From DASXUX01 sp036504595 (GTDB lineage Bacteria > Planctomycetota > SZUA-567 > H5-PLA8): 64,000 nucleotides of DNA. Location: contig DASXUX010000081.1 in assembly GCA_036504595.1 (NCBI GenBank), positions 248,001-312,000 of the forward strand. Reading direction: 5' to 3'. Shown in pieces: positions 18,401 to 24,251 of the stretch. The position numbers were made by a program, and so were the translations under genes. Positions within the stretch are counted from its first letter, which is position 1. The number at the start of each line of letters is the position of its first letter. The notes under the pieces were generated by a model, which saw only the letters and a list, made by a program, of their open reading frames with translations, did no database searches and had not been told where the DNA came from.

Positions 18401-19434
18401 TAATCCTGAAGCGCTGTTTGCGAGCTGTCGAAGCAAAGATCCGGGAAAGGGCCGCCTTCGGGTTTGCAGAGGCGCACGGAGAAGGACCAGTCGGTATTGT
18501 CCACAACGGCGGACTTGACGAGGATCTTGTTCCATCCTTCATACAGGTAGACGGGAACAACGATCTTGTCGGGGCCGTAGTCATTGTAGTAGGGAACCGT
18601 ACCGGCTTGTTTGTCGTTGACCCACACGGTGCAGGCGCCAGCGCAACCCACACGCAGGACGGCAAAGCCGGCCGCCTGGGCTTTGACCAATGTCATGCCG
18701 TACGCGAGCACGTGAATCTTCGGCTCAAACAAGTCCGAGAGCATGACGCGCCCGTCGGCGGGATGCGCGGCGGGCTGGAACCAGTTGACGCGCCGGTTCT
18801 TTGCAGGGACGGATTTTTCCAGATCGACAGCGCTCTCCGGTTCGTATGCGACGGTGAAGCCGGACTTGTCCCGGTTGTCAAATGGGCCAGCCAATGTCCA
18901 ACGCGCGATGAACTGGAGCGGCTTCACCACTTCAGCCGCCGCGGCGAACTGGCCGCTCTTCATTAGCCATTCGTAATAGGCGATGTGAAGCGCGGCGGCG
19001 ACGTCCGGCCGCATGGAGGCTTCGGATGCAGACTTCGCCAGCCGAATGAACGGCTCAGCATCCTGGCAGTAGGGCAGCACGGAGTTGATCTCTTCGAGGT
19101 AATACTCGGCCCGTGGCGTGTTCTGAACAGCCGAGAATGCCTTGCAGAGAAGCTCCAAGCCTTGCTGATGGTCGTTGCAGGCGATCGCGTCGAGGGCCAA
19201 GGCATAAAGCGCGGCATATTCGTTCGAATTTTTGTTCGCGGCTTTCTTCAGGCCTGCCAGGGCCTTTTCGATGTCGCCAGCGTAGAACTGCTCGATCGCA
19301 CGCAGCGTGTCCTTGGATGGCTTCGGCGCCCCCAGCCAAGTCGATTCGGCCACCTTGGGCTTTTCGCCGGCGTATAGCTCGCAGGTGAAGAGCAGAGTTA
19401 AACACAGCACTATCGCGGGCGAGCATTTGCGCAC
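15487..19434 (-). CDS. Exported TPR protein with DUF3857 and transglutaminase-like domains
   Basis: 1315 residues from GTG 19434, chosen because GAGGGA lies 7 bases upstream and a signal peptide follows (KCSPAIVLCLTLLFTCELYAGE). The first ~700 residues are helical TPR-like repeats with a beta-rich insert around 200-330 (WTLAGPFDNRDKSGFTVAYE). Residues ~740-930 match DUF3857 (VRVNDNGSCSRMVHRISKLL), and ~1000-1120 a transglutaminase-like fold with Cys in LYGDCKDTAALM, His in LYNHCIAYV and Asp in DCTTDFHRL, a complete Cys-His-Asp triad. DUF3857-transglutaminase proteins are common in Bacteroidota and Planctomycetota, periplasmic, and of poorly known role, perhaps peptide or sugar-linked protein cleavage. 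It is flanked by unrelated genes and seems to be transcribed alone. Confidence 0.85.
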   Translation of the reverse strand: MRKCSPAIVLCLTLLFTCELYAGEKPKVAESTWLGAPKPSKDTLRAIEQFYAGDIEKALAGLKKAANKNSNEYAALYALALDAIACNDHQQGLELLCKAFSAVQNTPRAEYYLEEINSVLPYCQDAEPFIRLAKSASEASMRPDVAAALHIAYYEWLMKSGQFAAAAEVVKPLQFIARWTLAGPFDNRDKSGFTVAYEPESAVDLEKSVPAKNRRVNWFQPAAHPADGRVMLSDLFEPKIHVLAYGMTLVKAQAAGFAVLRVGCAGACTVWVNDKQAGTVPYYNDYGPDKIVVPVYLYEGWNKILVKSAVVDNTDWSFSVRLCKPEGGPFPDLCFDSSQTALQDYSKQQKDRKTDVGQPPVCQLGIARALQQALVEDPENITLLVAYGTLLDARNMDEKEERGAPKELSKAVQLAPDCPHLQLRLASLSDDSNEARHAAEAAFASHPEIPGVLTSLAVLAEHCHSDLVAIDHARQALQRFGIEKIGEAALVLAGRPGDAKEDAPASRMMKAHVQKRGDSEVQQHLFRAESLRYAQAFADRHPYYPEAWTRVLAFEPTSSGRRATLKKALTYCGGDPALRQAWVNELGEMGQHAQAAEFTAAELLARPFAVSRALAAANSCRQAGDAQRVAELLENARKIAPENPELLSALALARHQGAKTEQAVELYRQVLQIKPNSPQVKDYLALLDTKPGSESNFYATYDVALKDIKAPDASAYPNDNIVHLLNQQVVRVNDNGSCSRMVHRISKLLRPNGARELSQQYIWYEPERQVVDILRAAVITPDGRELSRAEVQDHTTSAAMGVQTLIYDEHHLKQVTFRDVAPGTMIDLQYTIRDTGENIYGDYFADTFYLSEDDPGLRNQYVLDFPKDLNLQTRTFKTNVEGKRVPQNDPRREVFSWDLNNTPGVPQERGMPPVVDQLAQLQVTTMKSWQEVGVWYWHLIKDQLAPSDEMRRTVAEITKDCKTETDKLRAIHDWVIRKIRYLGIEFGRNGYRPHKVAETFKSLYGDCKDTAALMCAMTRLAGIDSRMVLIRTVNAGAVPPDSLPMPNLYNHCIAYVPKVDGKDYWEDCTTDFHRLGEVPDADQNAQVLLINEKGGEFVRIPGSTPVDNLIEQTFDAKVDSSGSGTLTLHDIRHGQFAPMYRQLAETPGNYERYMKDYAAKRFNGAEVEKLELAPKHDQGPMWMKATLKAPALASQSGERKALPATLDPLHLSMRYASQNTRKHDLEMYFPWARRLQVSYALPDGVKASSLPEAVDLSEPFGKYSRKVTRKDGTVTIEENFEFSKRQVKVSEYDAFRQFCNKVDSLMDQKVLLETK

Positions 19435-19460
19435 TGAATGGTCCCTCGGGTACAGAGACG

Positions 19461-19480
19461 GCAGTCTAGAGTCTGCAGAC
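19461..19480 (-). repeat. Short heptamer array upstream of the TPR gene
   Basis: GCAGTCT, AGAGTCT and GCAGAC in succession, about 27 bases before the GTG start of the minus-strand TPR gene. It is short, so it could be chance. Confidence 0.4.
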
Positions 19481-19614
19481 AAGCGAGTCCATAGAATCCT
19501 GGATGGACCGGGATTCCCCGCGGTATGCAACAAGGTTAAGACGTTGTTCGAAGCCGAAAGACGATCAAAAATCCGCGAGGAAGTGCTTTTCGCGTTTTGA
19601 TATTACGGCTCTAT

Positions 19615-20238
19615 TCAGGCGGTAGGCGCAGGCGATGCTTCGGCCGCGGCCGGTGGGACAATAGCCGGCGGTTGTGCGGCTGGAGCCCCGTTGCCAGCCA
19701 ACCGGTTGGCGTGTTGTTCGGCCAAGCGCGCATCCACGAAGTCCTTCAGCGCCTTGCGGTCGCCAACCGCCGCGTTCACGAAGCGCACGCCGATCTCGGG
19801 CTGGCCCTCTTCCATGGAGTCGCTGATGCGGACGACTTGGCATTCGCCGGTCAGATCGGCCAACTGCGGCAGGTCTGTGAAGTGCAGGCGGAGGATAAAC
19901 TTGGAAAGCGGCAGGCAATTGCGCGGCAGTTTGATGTTCGTCAGGAGGGCGCCGCCCACGCCGATATTCCGGGCAACGGCGTCGCCTTTATCGAAGGTTT
20001 GCCCATCGTCCATCACGACTTCCATCTGGATCCTGGCATTGACTTCCGTGCGGCCATACTCGCGCTTGAACGGTCTTCGGATGGTCGTGAAGTCATAGCC
20101 CATTTTTTCGGCTGTGCTGAAAACAAGGTCTCGTGTGGCCTCGCTCGCCGAATACTTGGGATCGCGATTCAGGATCTTGGTAACAGTCGTGCGGGACAAG
20201 CCCAGTGAATCCGCGATATCTTGTTGGCTGACTGCCAT
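19615..20238 (-). CDS. LacI-type HTH fused to a PilZ domain, putative regulator
   Basis: 207 residues; start chosen at ATG 20238 (MAVSQQDIADSLGLS), eight bases after GGAGGG. The first ~55 residues are a LacI-type helix-turn-helix: VSQQDIADSLGLSRTTVTKILN and the hinge-side SASEATRDLVFSTAEKMGY. Instead of the usual sugar-binding periplasmic fold, residues ~65-175 are PilZ-like: REYGR (RxxxR motif) and NIGVGGALL, in which the usual serine of D/NxSxxG is glycine. PilZ domains bind cyclic di-GMP. The tail is Ala/Pro-rich. A LacI DNA-binding head on a PilZ body is unusual and suggests a c-di-GMP-responsive transcription factor; binding is uncertain because of the Ser-to-Gly change. Its 5' region carries several GTGCA-type motifs. 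Confidence 0.8.
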   Translation of the reverse strand: MAVSQQDIADSLGLSRTTVTKILNRDPKYSASEATRDLVFSTAEKMGYDFTTIRRPFKREYGRTEVNARIQMEVVMDDGQTFDKGDAVARNIGVGGALLTNIKLPRNCLPLSKFILRLHFTDLPQLADLTGECQVVRISDSMEEGQPEIGVRFVNAAVGDRKALKDFVDARLAEQHANRLAGNGAPAAQPPAIVPPAAAEASPAPTA

Positions 20239-20280
20239 AATCATGACCCTCCGGAAGCTCACAAGCCCCGAACTAACTTA

Positions 20281-20307
20281 GCTATAATGAACACGTGCAA
20301 TTGTCAA
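20281..20307 (-). promoter_or_regulatory. Candidate promoter of the HTH-PilZ gene
   Basis: On the minus strand TTGACA (20302-20307) is followed after 15 bases by TATAGC (20281-20286), about 45 bases before the start codon. The spacer is slightly short. The palindrome CACGTG lies between the boxes. Confidence 0.45.
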
Positions 20308-20388
20308 GGCTCAATGTGCATTTAACAGCGTTTTAGCTTTCGGCGCAAGCGAAATTGTGCACCTGCGCACTTAACTGCACGCACAATG
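20293..20388. promoter_or_regulatory. Cluster of GTGCA motifs, candidate operator region
   Basis: GTGCA or its complement occurs at 20295, 20316, 20357 (within the palindrome GTGCAC) and 20376, and the pair ATTGTGC / GCACAAT forms an inverted repeat. The cluster overlaps the candidate promoter of the HTH-PilZ gene, so autoregulation is plausible. Confidence 0.35.
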
Positions 20389-20402
20389 CAAAAATGGAGA
20401 GC

Positions 20403-20440
20403 GGCCCACCAAACCGTTATGCGATTTGGCGGGCCGTCTG
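20403..20440 (-). terminator. Hairpin downstream of the LysM gene
   Basis: GGCCCACCAAA pairs with TTTGGCGGGCC across a 12-base loop, 46 bases after the LysM stop codon. On the minus strand a short T run follows after several bases, so an intrinsic terminator is likely but not ideal. Confidence 0.5.
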
Positions 20441-20485
20441 TGGAGGAAGGAAAGTGCACAAACACTTTCCTCTTTGGGAAGCTAC

Positions 20486-21679
20486 TTAGGGCAAACTGGC
20501 CGGCGACGTGGAACTCATCACCTGGGCTTGAGCAGCTTGGGCGGGCACTTCCTCTTTAGTTGCCGAGCCGATCGCGACGGACGTCGTCGCGGTTGTCGTG
20601 GCTGGCACGGGTTCGGTATCAGCACGGGTCGTACCGGCGCTGGTCGCGCTGGCGGCGTGCTTCAGTTTGAGAACCTGGCCTGAGCGCAGATGGCCGGGGT
20701 CAGCCAGAGTCTCGCGGTTCCATTCGTAGATTTCGCGCCACTTACGTCCGTCGTTGAAGACTTTGCGCGCGATTCGTTCGAGGGTATCGCCGGCCTGGAC
20801 AGTGTATTCAGAGGCCTTTGTCTCTTTTGCGTCCTTGGCTTCCTTACCGTCGTGAGCTGCTTTGGCGTTGCCGTCTTTGGCCGCGACATCCTTCTCTTTC
20901 GGAGCATCAGCTTTCTTCGGATCGGCCTTGGCGGTGGCTTCAGCGGGCGCGGGCAGGACGGCCGGAATCTTAAGGGTCATGTTCGGTCGAAGCTTGTTGG
21001 GATTGGGCAGAACGTCCTTGTTGACATCCAGAATCGCTTTGATGTTGCCTTTGCCGGGCAGCATGGTGTTGGCAATGGAGGTCAGCGTATCGCCGGCTTT
21101 CACGGTGTAGACGCGGTCAGTGGTCGTGGTTTCGGGCTTTGCCGGACCTGGAGGCGGCGTAACGACAGTCTTGGGTTCAACGCGCGGAAGCGTTTCACTG
21201 GTTCCGAGTGCTCCGTTGTGCAGGGGGGTGGCGCCCTCAATTTCCGGCGGCTGTTTGTTTGTGACGGGCGGCGTCTGCTGCGTCTGCGAACCGGCAGGTG
21301 CAGTCGGCACGGGCGGCGTGTTGTTTTCGAGCGTTGTGTCTATCGTGTTGACCGGAGCGGGGTCGAGCGGCTTGGCTTCCGCCAGTTTCTTCTTCTTTCC
21401 GCCGTCGTAGACGAGTCCGATGACGACGACCATCAGCAGAAAGAGGGTCAGCAAACCCCACTTGAATTCGCGGAATACTTTTGCTGCACCGCTGGTTACT
21501 GACGTCGAGCGGCCGACGTTGGCCGTCTGGGCGACTGAGCTCACGGCTTTTTGGGAGTCCAGGCGTCCGCCCATTCCTGGTGCGCTTTCGTTTCCCACAG
21601 CGGATCCCCTTCCATAACTTGTCGCTGGCCCACCGAACTTCTCCCACCCCACAGGTGGTGTTCGAGCGGTTAAGACCAT
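20486..21679 (-). CDS. Membrane-anchored protein with two LysM domains
   Basis: 397 residues. A single hydrophobic helix at ~74-91 (GLLTLFLLMVVVIGLVY) follows a cytoplasmic-type polar N-terminus, then a long Pro/Thr-rich stalk. LysM 1 is at ~190-240 (YTVKAGDTLTSIANTM ... LRPNMTLKIP) and LysM 2 at ~290-340 (YTVQAGDTLERIARKVF ... LRSGQVLKLK), joined by a charged Lys/Asp/Ala linker. LysM domains bind N-acetylglucosamine in peptidoglycan, so the protein probably tethers the inner membrane to the wall. No catalytic domain is present. The N-terminal ~70 residues before the helix are of uncertain use, and the exact start is not fixed by a good ribosome binding site. Confidence 0.88.
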   Translation of the reverse strand: MVLTARTPPVGWEKFGGPATSYGRGSAVGNESAPGMGGRLDSQKAVSSVAQTANVGRSTSVTSGAAKVFREFKWGLLTLFLLMVVVIGLVYDGGKKKKLAEAKPLDPAPVNTIDTTLENNTPPVPTAPAGSQTQQTPPVTNKQPPEIEGATPLHNGALGTSETLPRVEPKTVVTPPPGPAKPETTTTDRVYTVKAGDTLTSIANTMLPGKGNIKAILDVNKDVLPNPNKLRPNMTLKIPAVLPAPAEATAKADPKKADAPKEKDVAAKDGNAKAAHDGKEAKDAKETKASEYTVQAGDTLERIARKVFNDGRKWREIYEWNRETLADPGHLRSGQVLKLKHAASATSAGTTRADTEPVPATTTATTSVAIGSATKEEVPAQAAQAQVMSSTSPASLP

Positions 21680-21761
21680 GAGCTTTATCGTGAAACGGCG
21701 GGCTGGGCTTGAGCCAAAATGGACTGATGATTGCTGTTCGAGGAGTGACTCGGTGAAAGGG

Positions 21762-23375
21762 CTATCTCAAAAAAGCGGCCCAGACGACTGTGTACACGAT
21801 CAGCAGAATTCCCGTGTACTTGATGATGTACCCAAAGAATCCTGGAGTCGGCGCGCCGGAAGCTTCCGCGATGGCTTTGATCATGAAGTTGGGGCCGTTG
21901 CCGATGTAGGTGCAGGCGCCGAAGAACACCGACCCCAGCGAAATGGCGAGCAGGTGCTTGCCGTGCTCAGCGATAAAGCGCGGCATGTCGTGTTCCATCG
22001 TCATGTCGTACGAGCCTAGCGCCGCCGCAAGGAACGTGAGATAGGTTGGGGCATTGTCGAGGACGCTGGAGAGCGCGCCGGAGGCAAAATAAAACGCACC
22101 GGGTGTTTTCACCTGTAGCGAGCCCGCGTTGACCGAAAGGTAGTCGAGCGCCGGGACCATGGTTGCGAAAATTCCGGCGAACAGCCAGCCCACCTCTTTG
22201 ATCGGGCCAAAGGTGAATTCGTTGCGTTCCAGGTTCTCGCGCTTGGAACCTCGGTACGCCACGATCGCGGCCAGGAGCATCACGCACGCGCCGATGGGAT
22301 AGCCTTCGAACGCGGTCGTGACTTTCTCGTGCAGAATCTTGTCGAGAAAAACGGCGAAGATCACGATGCCCAGGCAAAAGAAATTCAGCGCGCCGGAAAC
22401 TTTCACGCTCGGGCGAACGTTAGACGTCGAGCGCGGCGCGGCGGCGGAGTCGAACAGGAAGAACGTCCAGAGCAGCACGCAAATAACGAGCACCCACGCG
22501 GGGGCACAGTTCTTCACGGTCCAGAAAAAAGGCACATTATTCAGATAGCCCAAAAAGAGCGGCGGGTCGCCAATCGGCGTCAGCGCGCCGCCGCAGTTGG
22601 CGACGATGAAAATAAAAAACACAACGTGAAACGGCCGGAGGCGGTCCTTGTTGATCCGCAAGAACGGACGGATCAGCAGGGCCGAGGCGCCGGTCGTTCC
22701 AAAGACGTTCGCCAGCAATGCGCCGACGCCCAATATCAGCGTGTTCAACCAGGGCCGGCCTTCGCCTGAAATGTCGATCAGAATTCCGCCGGTTACGACA
22801 TACAGGCTGCCGATCAGAGCGATGAACTGGAAGTACTCGATGAACATCTCTTCCAGCCGGTGCTTCCCGTAGCCGCCGAGCAGCGCCAGATAAAAAACGA
22901 CGACGACCAGGCCGAGCGAGAGCGCAATATGATGGTAGTGGTGTTCCCAAAAATGTTTATTGATAAAGGGAAAGCATGCGATGCACGCCAGCAACACAAT
23001 AAACGGAACGGACCAATGCCTCGGAACCACGATGCGGGGCTTTTGCGCAGCCTGAAACGTCAGCACGGTGCGGTTCATCCCGTACCAGCCGCGGACCTCA
23101 ATTTCCTGATTGATGAACTCTGGCACATCTCCCGGTGAAGCCGGCTGAAACAGGTACGCCATGCGATCGCTGATAAGACGTCCTCCGACCAACCGTCCGC
23201 GCATTGTGACGACGTCTTCTTTAGCCCAGCGCGGCTTGGTGACCGGGTCGGCCGCGAAGGTCGCTCCGCTGACGCAGAGCAGTGCTGCTAGAAGAATGGA
23301 CGGGGGGACGGGGAGACGGGGAGACGGGGAGAACAAGAAACAGCGCAGGCGATTAATCATAAGAGTCTGGCTCAT
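21762..23375 (-). CDS. NhaD-type sodium/proton antiporter (ArsB/NhaD superfamily)
   Basis: 537 residues with a signal-like N-terminus, a ~100-residue soluble beta segment (MRGRLVGGRLISDRMAYLF), and about 12 membrane helices. NhaD motifs are visible: GGYGKHRLEEMFIEYFQFIALIG, GALLANVFGTTGASALLIRP, VFFIFIVANCGGALTPIGDPPLFLGYL and SSVLDNAPTYLTFLA. These belong to Na+/H+ antiporters of the inner membrane used in pH and salt balance. An eight-base repeat (GGGGAGAC) lies inside the first 30 codons (23301-23334) and encodes SPSPRLPVPP just before the hydrophobic stretch, so part of the targeting region is repeat-derived. The extracytoplasmic OB-like segment between signal and first helices is typical of planctomycete versions. 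Confidence 0.88.
   Translation of the reverse strand: MSQTLMINRLRCFLFSPSPRLPVPPSILLAALLCVSGATFAADPVTKPRWAKEDVVTMRGRLVGGRLISDRMAYLFQPASPGDVPEFINQEIEVRGWYGMNRTVLTFQAAQKPRIVVPRHWSVPFIVLLACIACFPFINKHFWEHHYHHIALSLGLVVVVFYLALLGGYGKHRLEEMFIEYFQFIALIGSLYVVTGGILIDISGEGRPWLNTLILGVGALLANVFGTTGASALLIRPFLRINKDRLRPFHVVFFIFIVANCGGALTPIGDPPLFLGYLNNVPFFWTVKNCAPAWVLVICVLLWTFFLFDSAAAPRSTSNVRPSVKVSGALNFFCLGIVIFAVFLDKILHEKVTTAFEGYPIGACVMLLAAIVAYRGSKRENLERNEFTFGPIKEVGWLFAGIFATMVPALDYLSVNAGSLQVKTPGAFYFASGALSSVLDNAPTYLTFLAAALGSYDMTMEHDMPRFIAEHGKHLLAISLGSVFFGACTYIGNGPNFMIKAIAEASGAPTPGFFGYIIKYTGILLIVYTVVWAAFLR
23301..23334 (-). repeat. Octamer array inside the nhaD-like signal region
   Basis: About four copies of GGGGAGAC (plus-strand reading). 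It is the only array here with a clear 8-base rather than 7-base period, and is translated as part of the antiporter N-terminus. Confidence 0.75.
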
Positions 23376-23506
23376 GCTGTGTAAGTGCCTCTTCTATCCG
23401 GGAAGCGTATGCGCTGCAACTCGGCTTTATAGGGGTATTTTGATTAAGAAGATATTTGGGTATTTACTTTTACTTAACTTTGGATTATATTAGGAACGGT
23501 GATTTG

Positions 23507-24199
23507 ATGCAGAACACAAAATCTGAGACGCTGCTCAAGCTTGCCGATTCGATTCGGGGCCTCGAATACACACCGTTAGCGGACAAGCTGCATCTATACA
23601 TCTCTAGTGGAATAAAGGATTTGGACGAATCTCTTCCCGGTGGCGGCTTGCCGGCGGGCAGCTTGATCGAAGTTCTGGCTGGTGAAGCAGCCGGTTCGTT
23701 CTCCTTTTGCCTGATGCTGGCTCGAAAAGCCATTTCGGCTAAGCCGGCTTGGGCTGTTGTCGATCCCGGTGGCTGCTTTTATCCGCCGGCGGCTCAACAG
23801 TACGACATCTCAAAGCTGATCCTGACCCGTCCGCCAGCGCGCCACGCCACGTGGGCCTTCACGCAGTTGTTGGGCTGTCCGGATGTGAGTGCCAGTTTTT
23901 TAACGACGGCCTCGCTGAACGCCGATCTCGACAATATGAGTTACCGGCGGCTGCAACTGGCGGCGGAGCACGGGCAGGGGCTGGGCTTTGTCATGCGTCC
24001 GAAAGAAGCTGCTCGCAAACCCTGCTGGGCTGCGCTGCGGTTGTTATTCGAACGCGGCGAAAACGGCGGGGGCGAGGTGACGCTGCTGCACGTTCGCGGC
24101 GGGCGTTCGGGAGCGCGGCTAAAACAGCAGGGTATAGGGTTCAGGGTTCAGGGTCTAGGGGACGGAATGAGGCAGCCTTCCCTGACCCCTGAACCCTGA
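23507..24199 (+). CDS. imuA: ImuA-like RecA-related mutagenesis protein
   Basis: 230 residues from ATG 23507. The protein follows the RecA core (ISSGIKDLDESLPGGGLPAGSLIEVLAGEAAGSFSF, then AWAVVDPGGCFYPPAAQQYDISKLILTRP), matching ImuA, which works with ImuB and DnaE2 in damage-induced translesion synthesis. The Walker A position reads GEAAGSFS, lacking the usual GK[ST] lysine, so ATP binding is doubtful, as in several ImuA proteins. ImuB follows 52 bases downstream on the same strand. The last ~25 residues (GIGFRVQGLGDGMRQPSLTPEP) are encoded by a heptamer hairpin that has extended the reading frame, so the natural C-terminus probably ended near RSGARLKQQ. No dnaE2 is in the window. Confidence 0.82.
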   Translation: MQNTKSETLLKLADSIRGLEYTPLADKLHLYISSGIKDLDESLPGGGLPAGSLIEVLAGEAAGSFSFCLMLARKAISAKPAWAVVDPGGCFYPPAAQQYDISKLILTRPPARHATWAFTQLLGCPDVSASFLTTASLNADLDNMSYRRLQLAAEHGQGLGFVMRPKEAARKPCWAALRLLFERGENGGGEVTLLHVRGGRSGARLKQQGIGFRVQGLGDGMRQPSLTPEP

Positions 24200-24210
24200 C
24201 TCCTGAACCC
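24128..24210. repeat. Heptamer hairpin (GGGTTCA family), copy 2
   Basis: Arms at 24129-24160 (GGGTATA, GGGTTCA, GGGTTCA, GGGTCTA) and 24174-24210 (complement). It is highly similar to the element at 15398-15484, shares the bases CAGGGTATAGGGTTCAGG and the CCTTCCCTGA of the right arm, and supplies the last codons and stop of imuA. Confidence 0.9.
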
Positions 24211-24235
24211 TTTCCTTTTGCGTCTTTGCGGTTCA
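24211..24235 (+). repeat. Single arm of the CGCAAAGACGC-type element
   Basis: CTTTTGCGTCTTTGCGGTTC matches the right arm of the nested hairpins at 52420-52578 and 58799-58908. Here it lies between the imuA stop and the imuB ribosome binding site, without a left arm. Confidence 0.6.
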
Positions 24236-24251
24236 AAGAGGAGTTTTGGCG

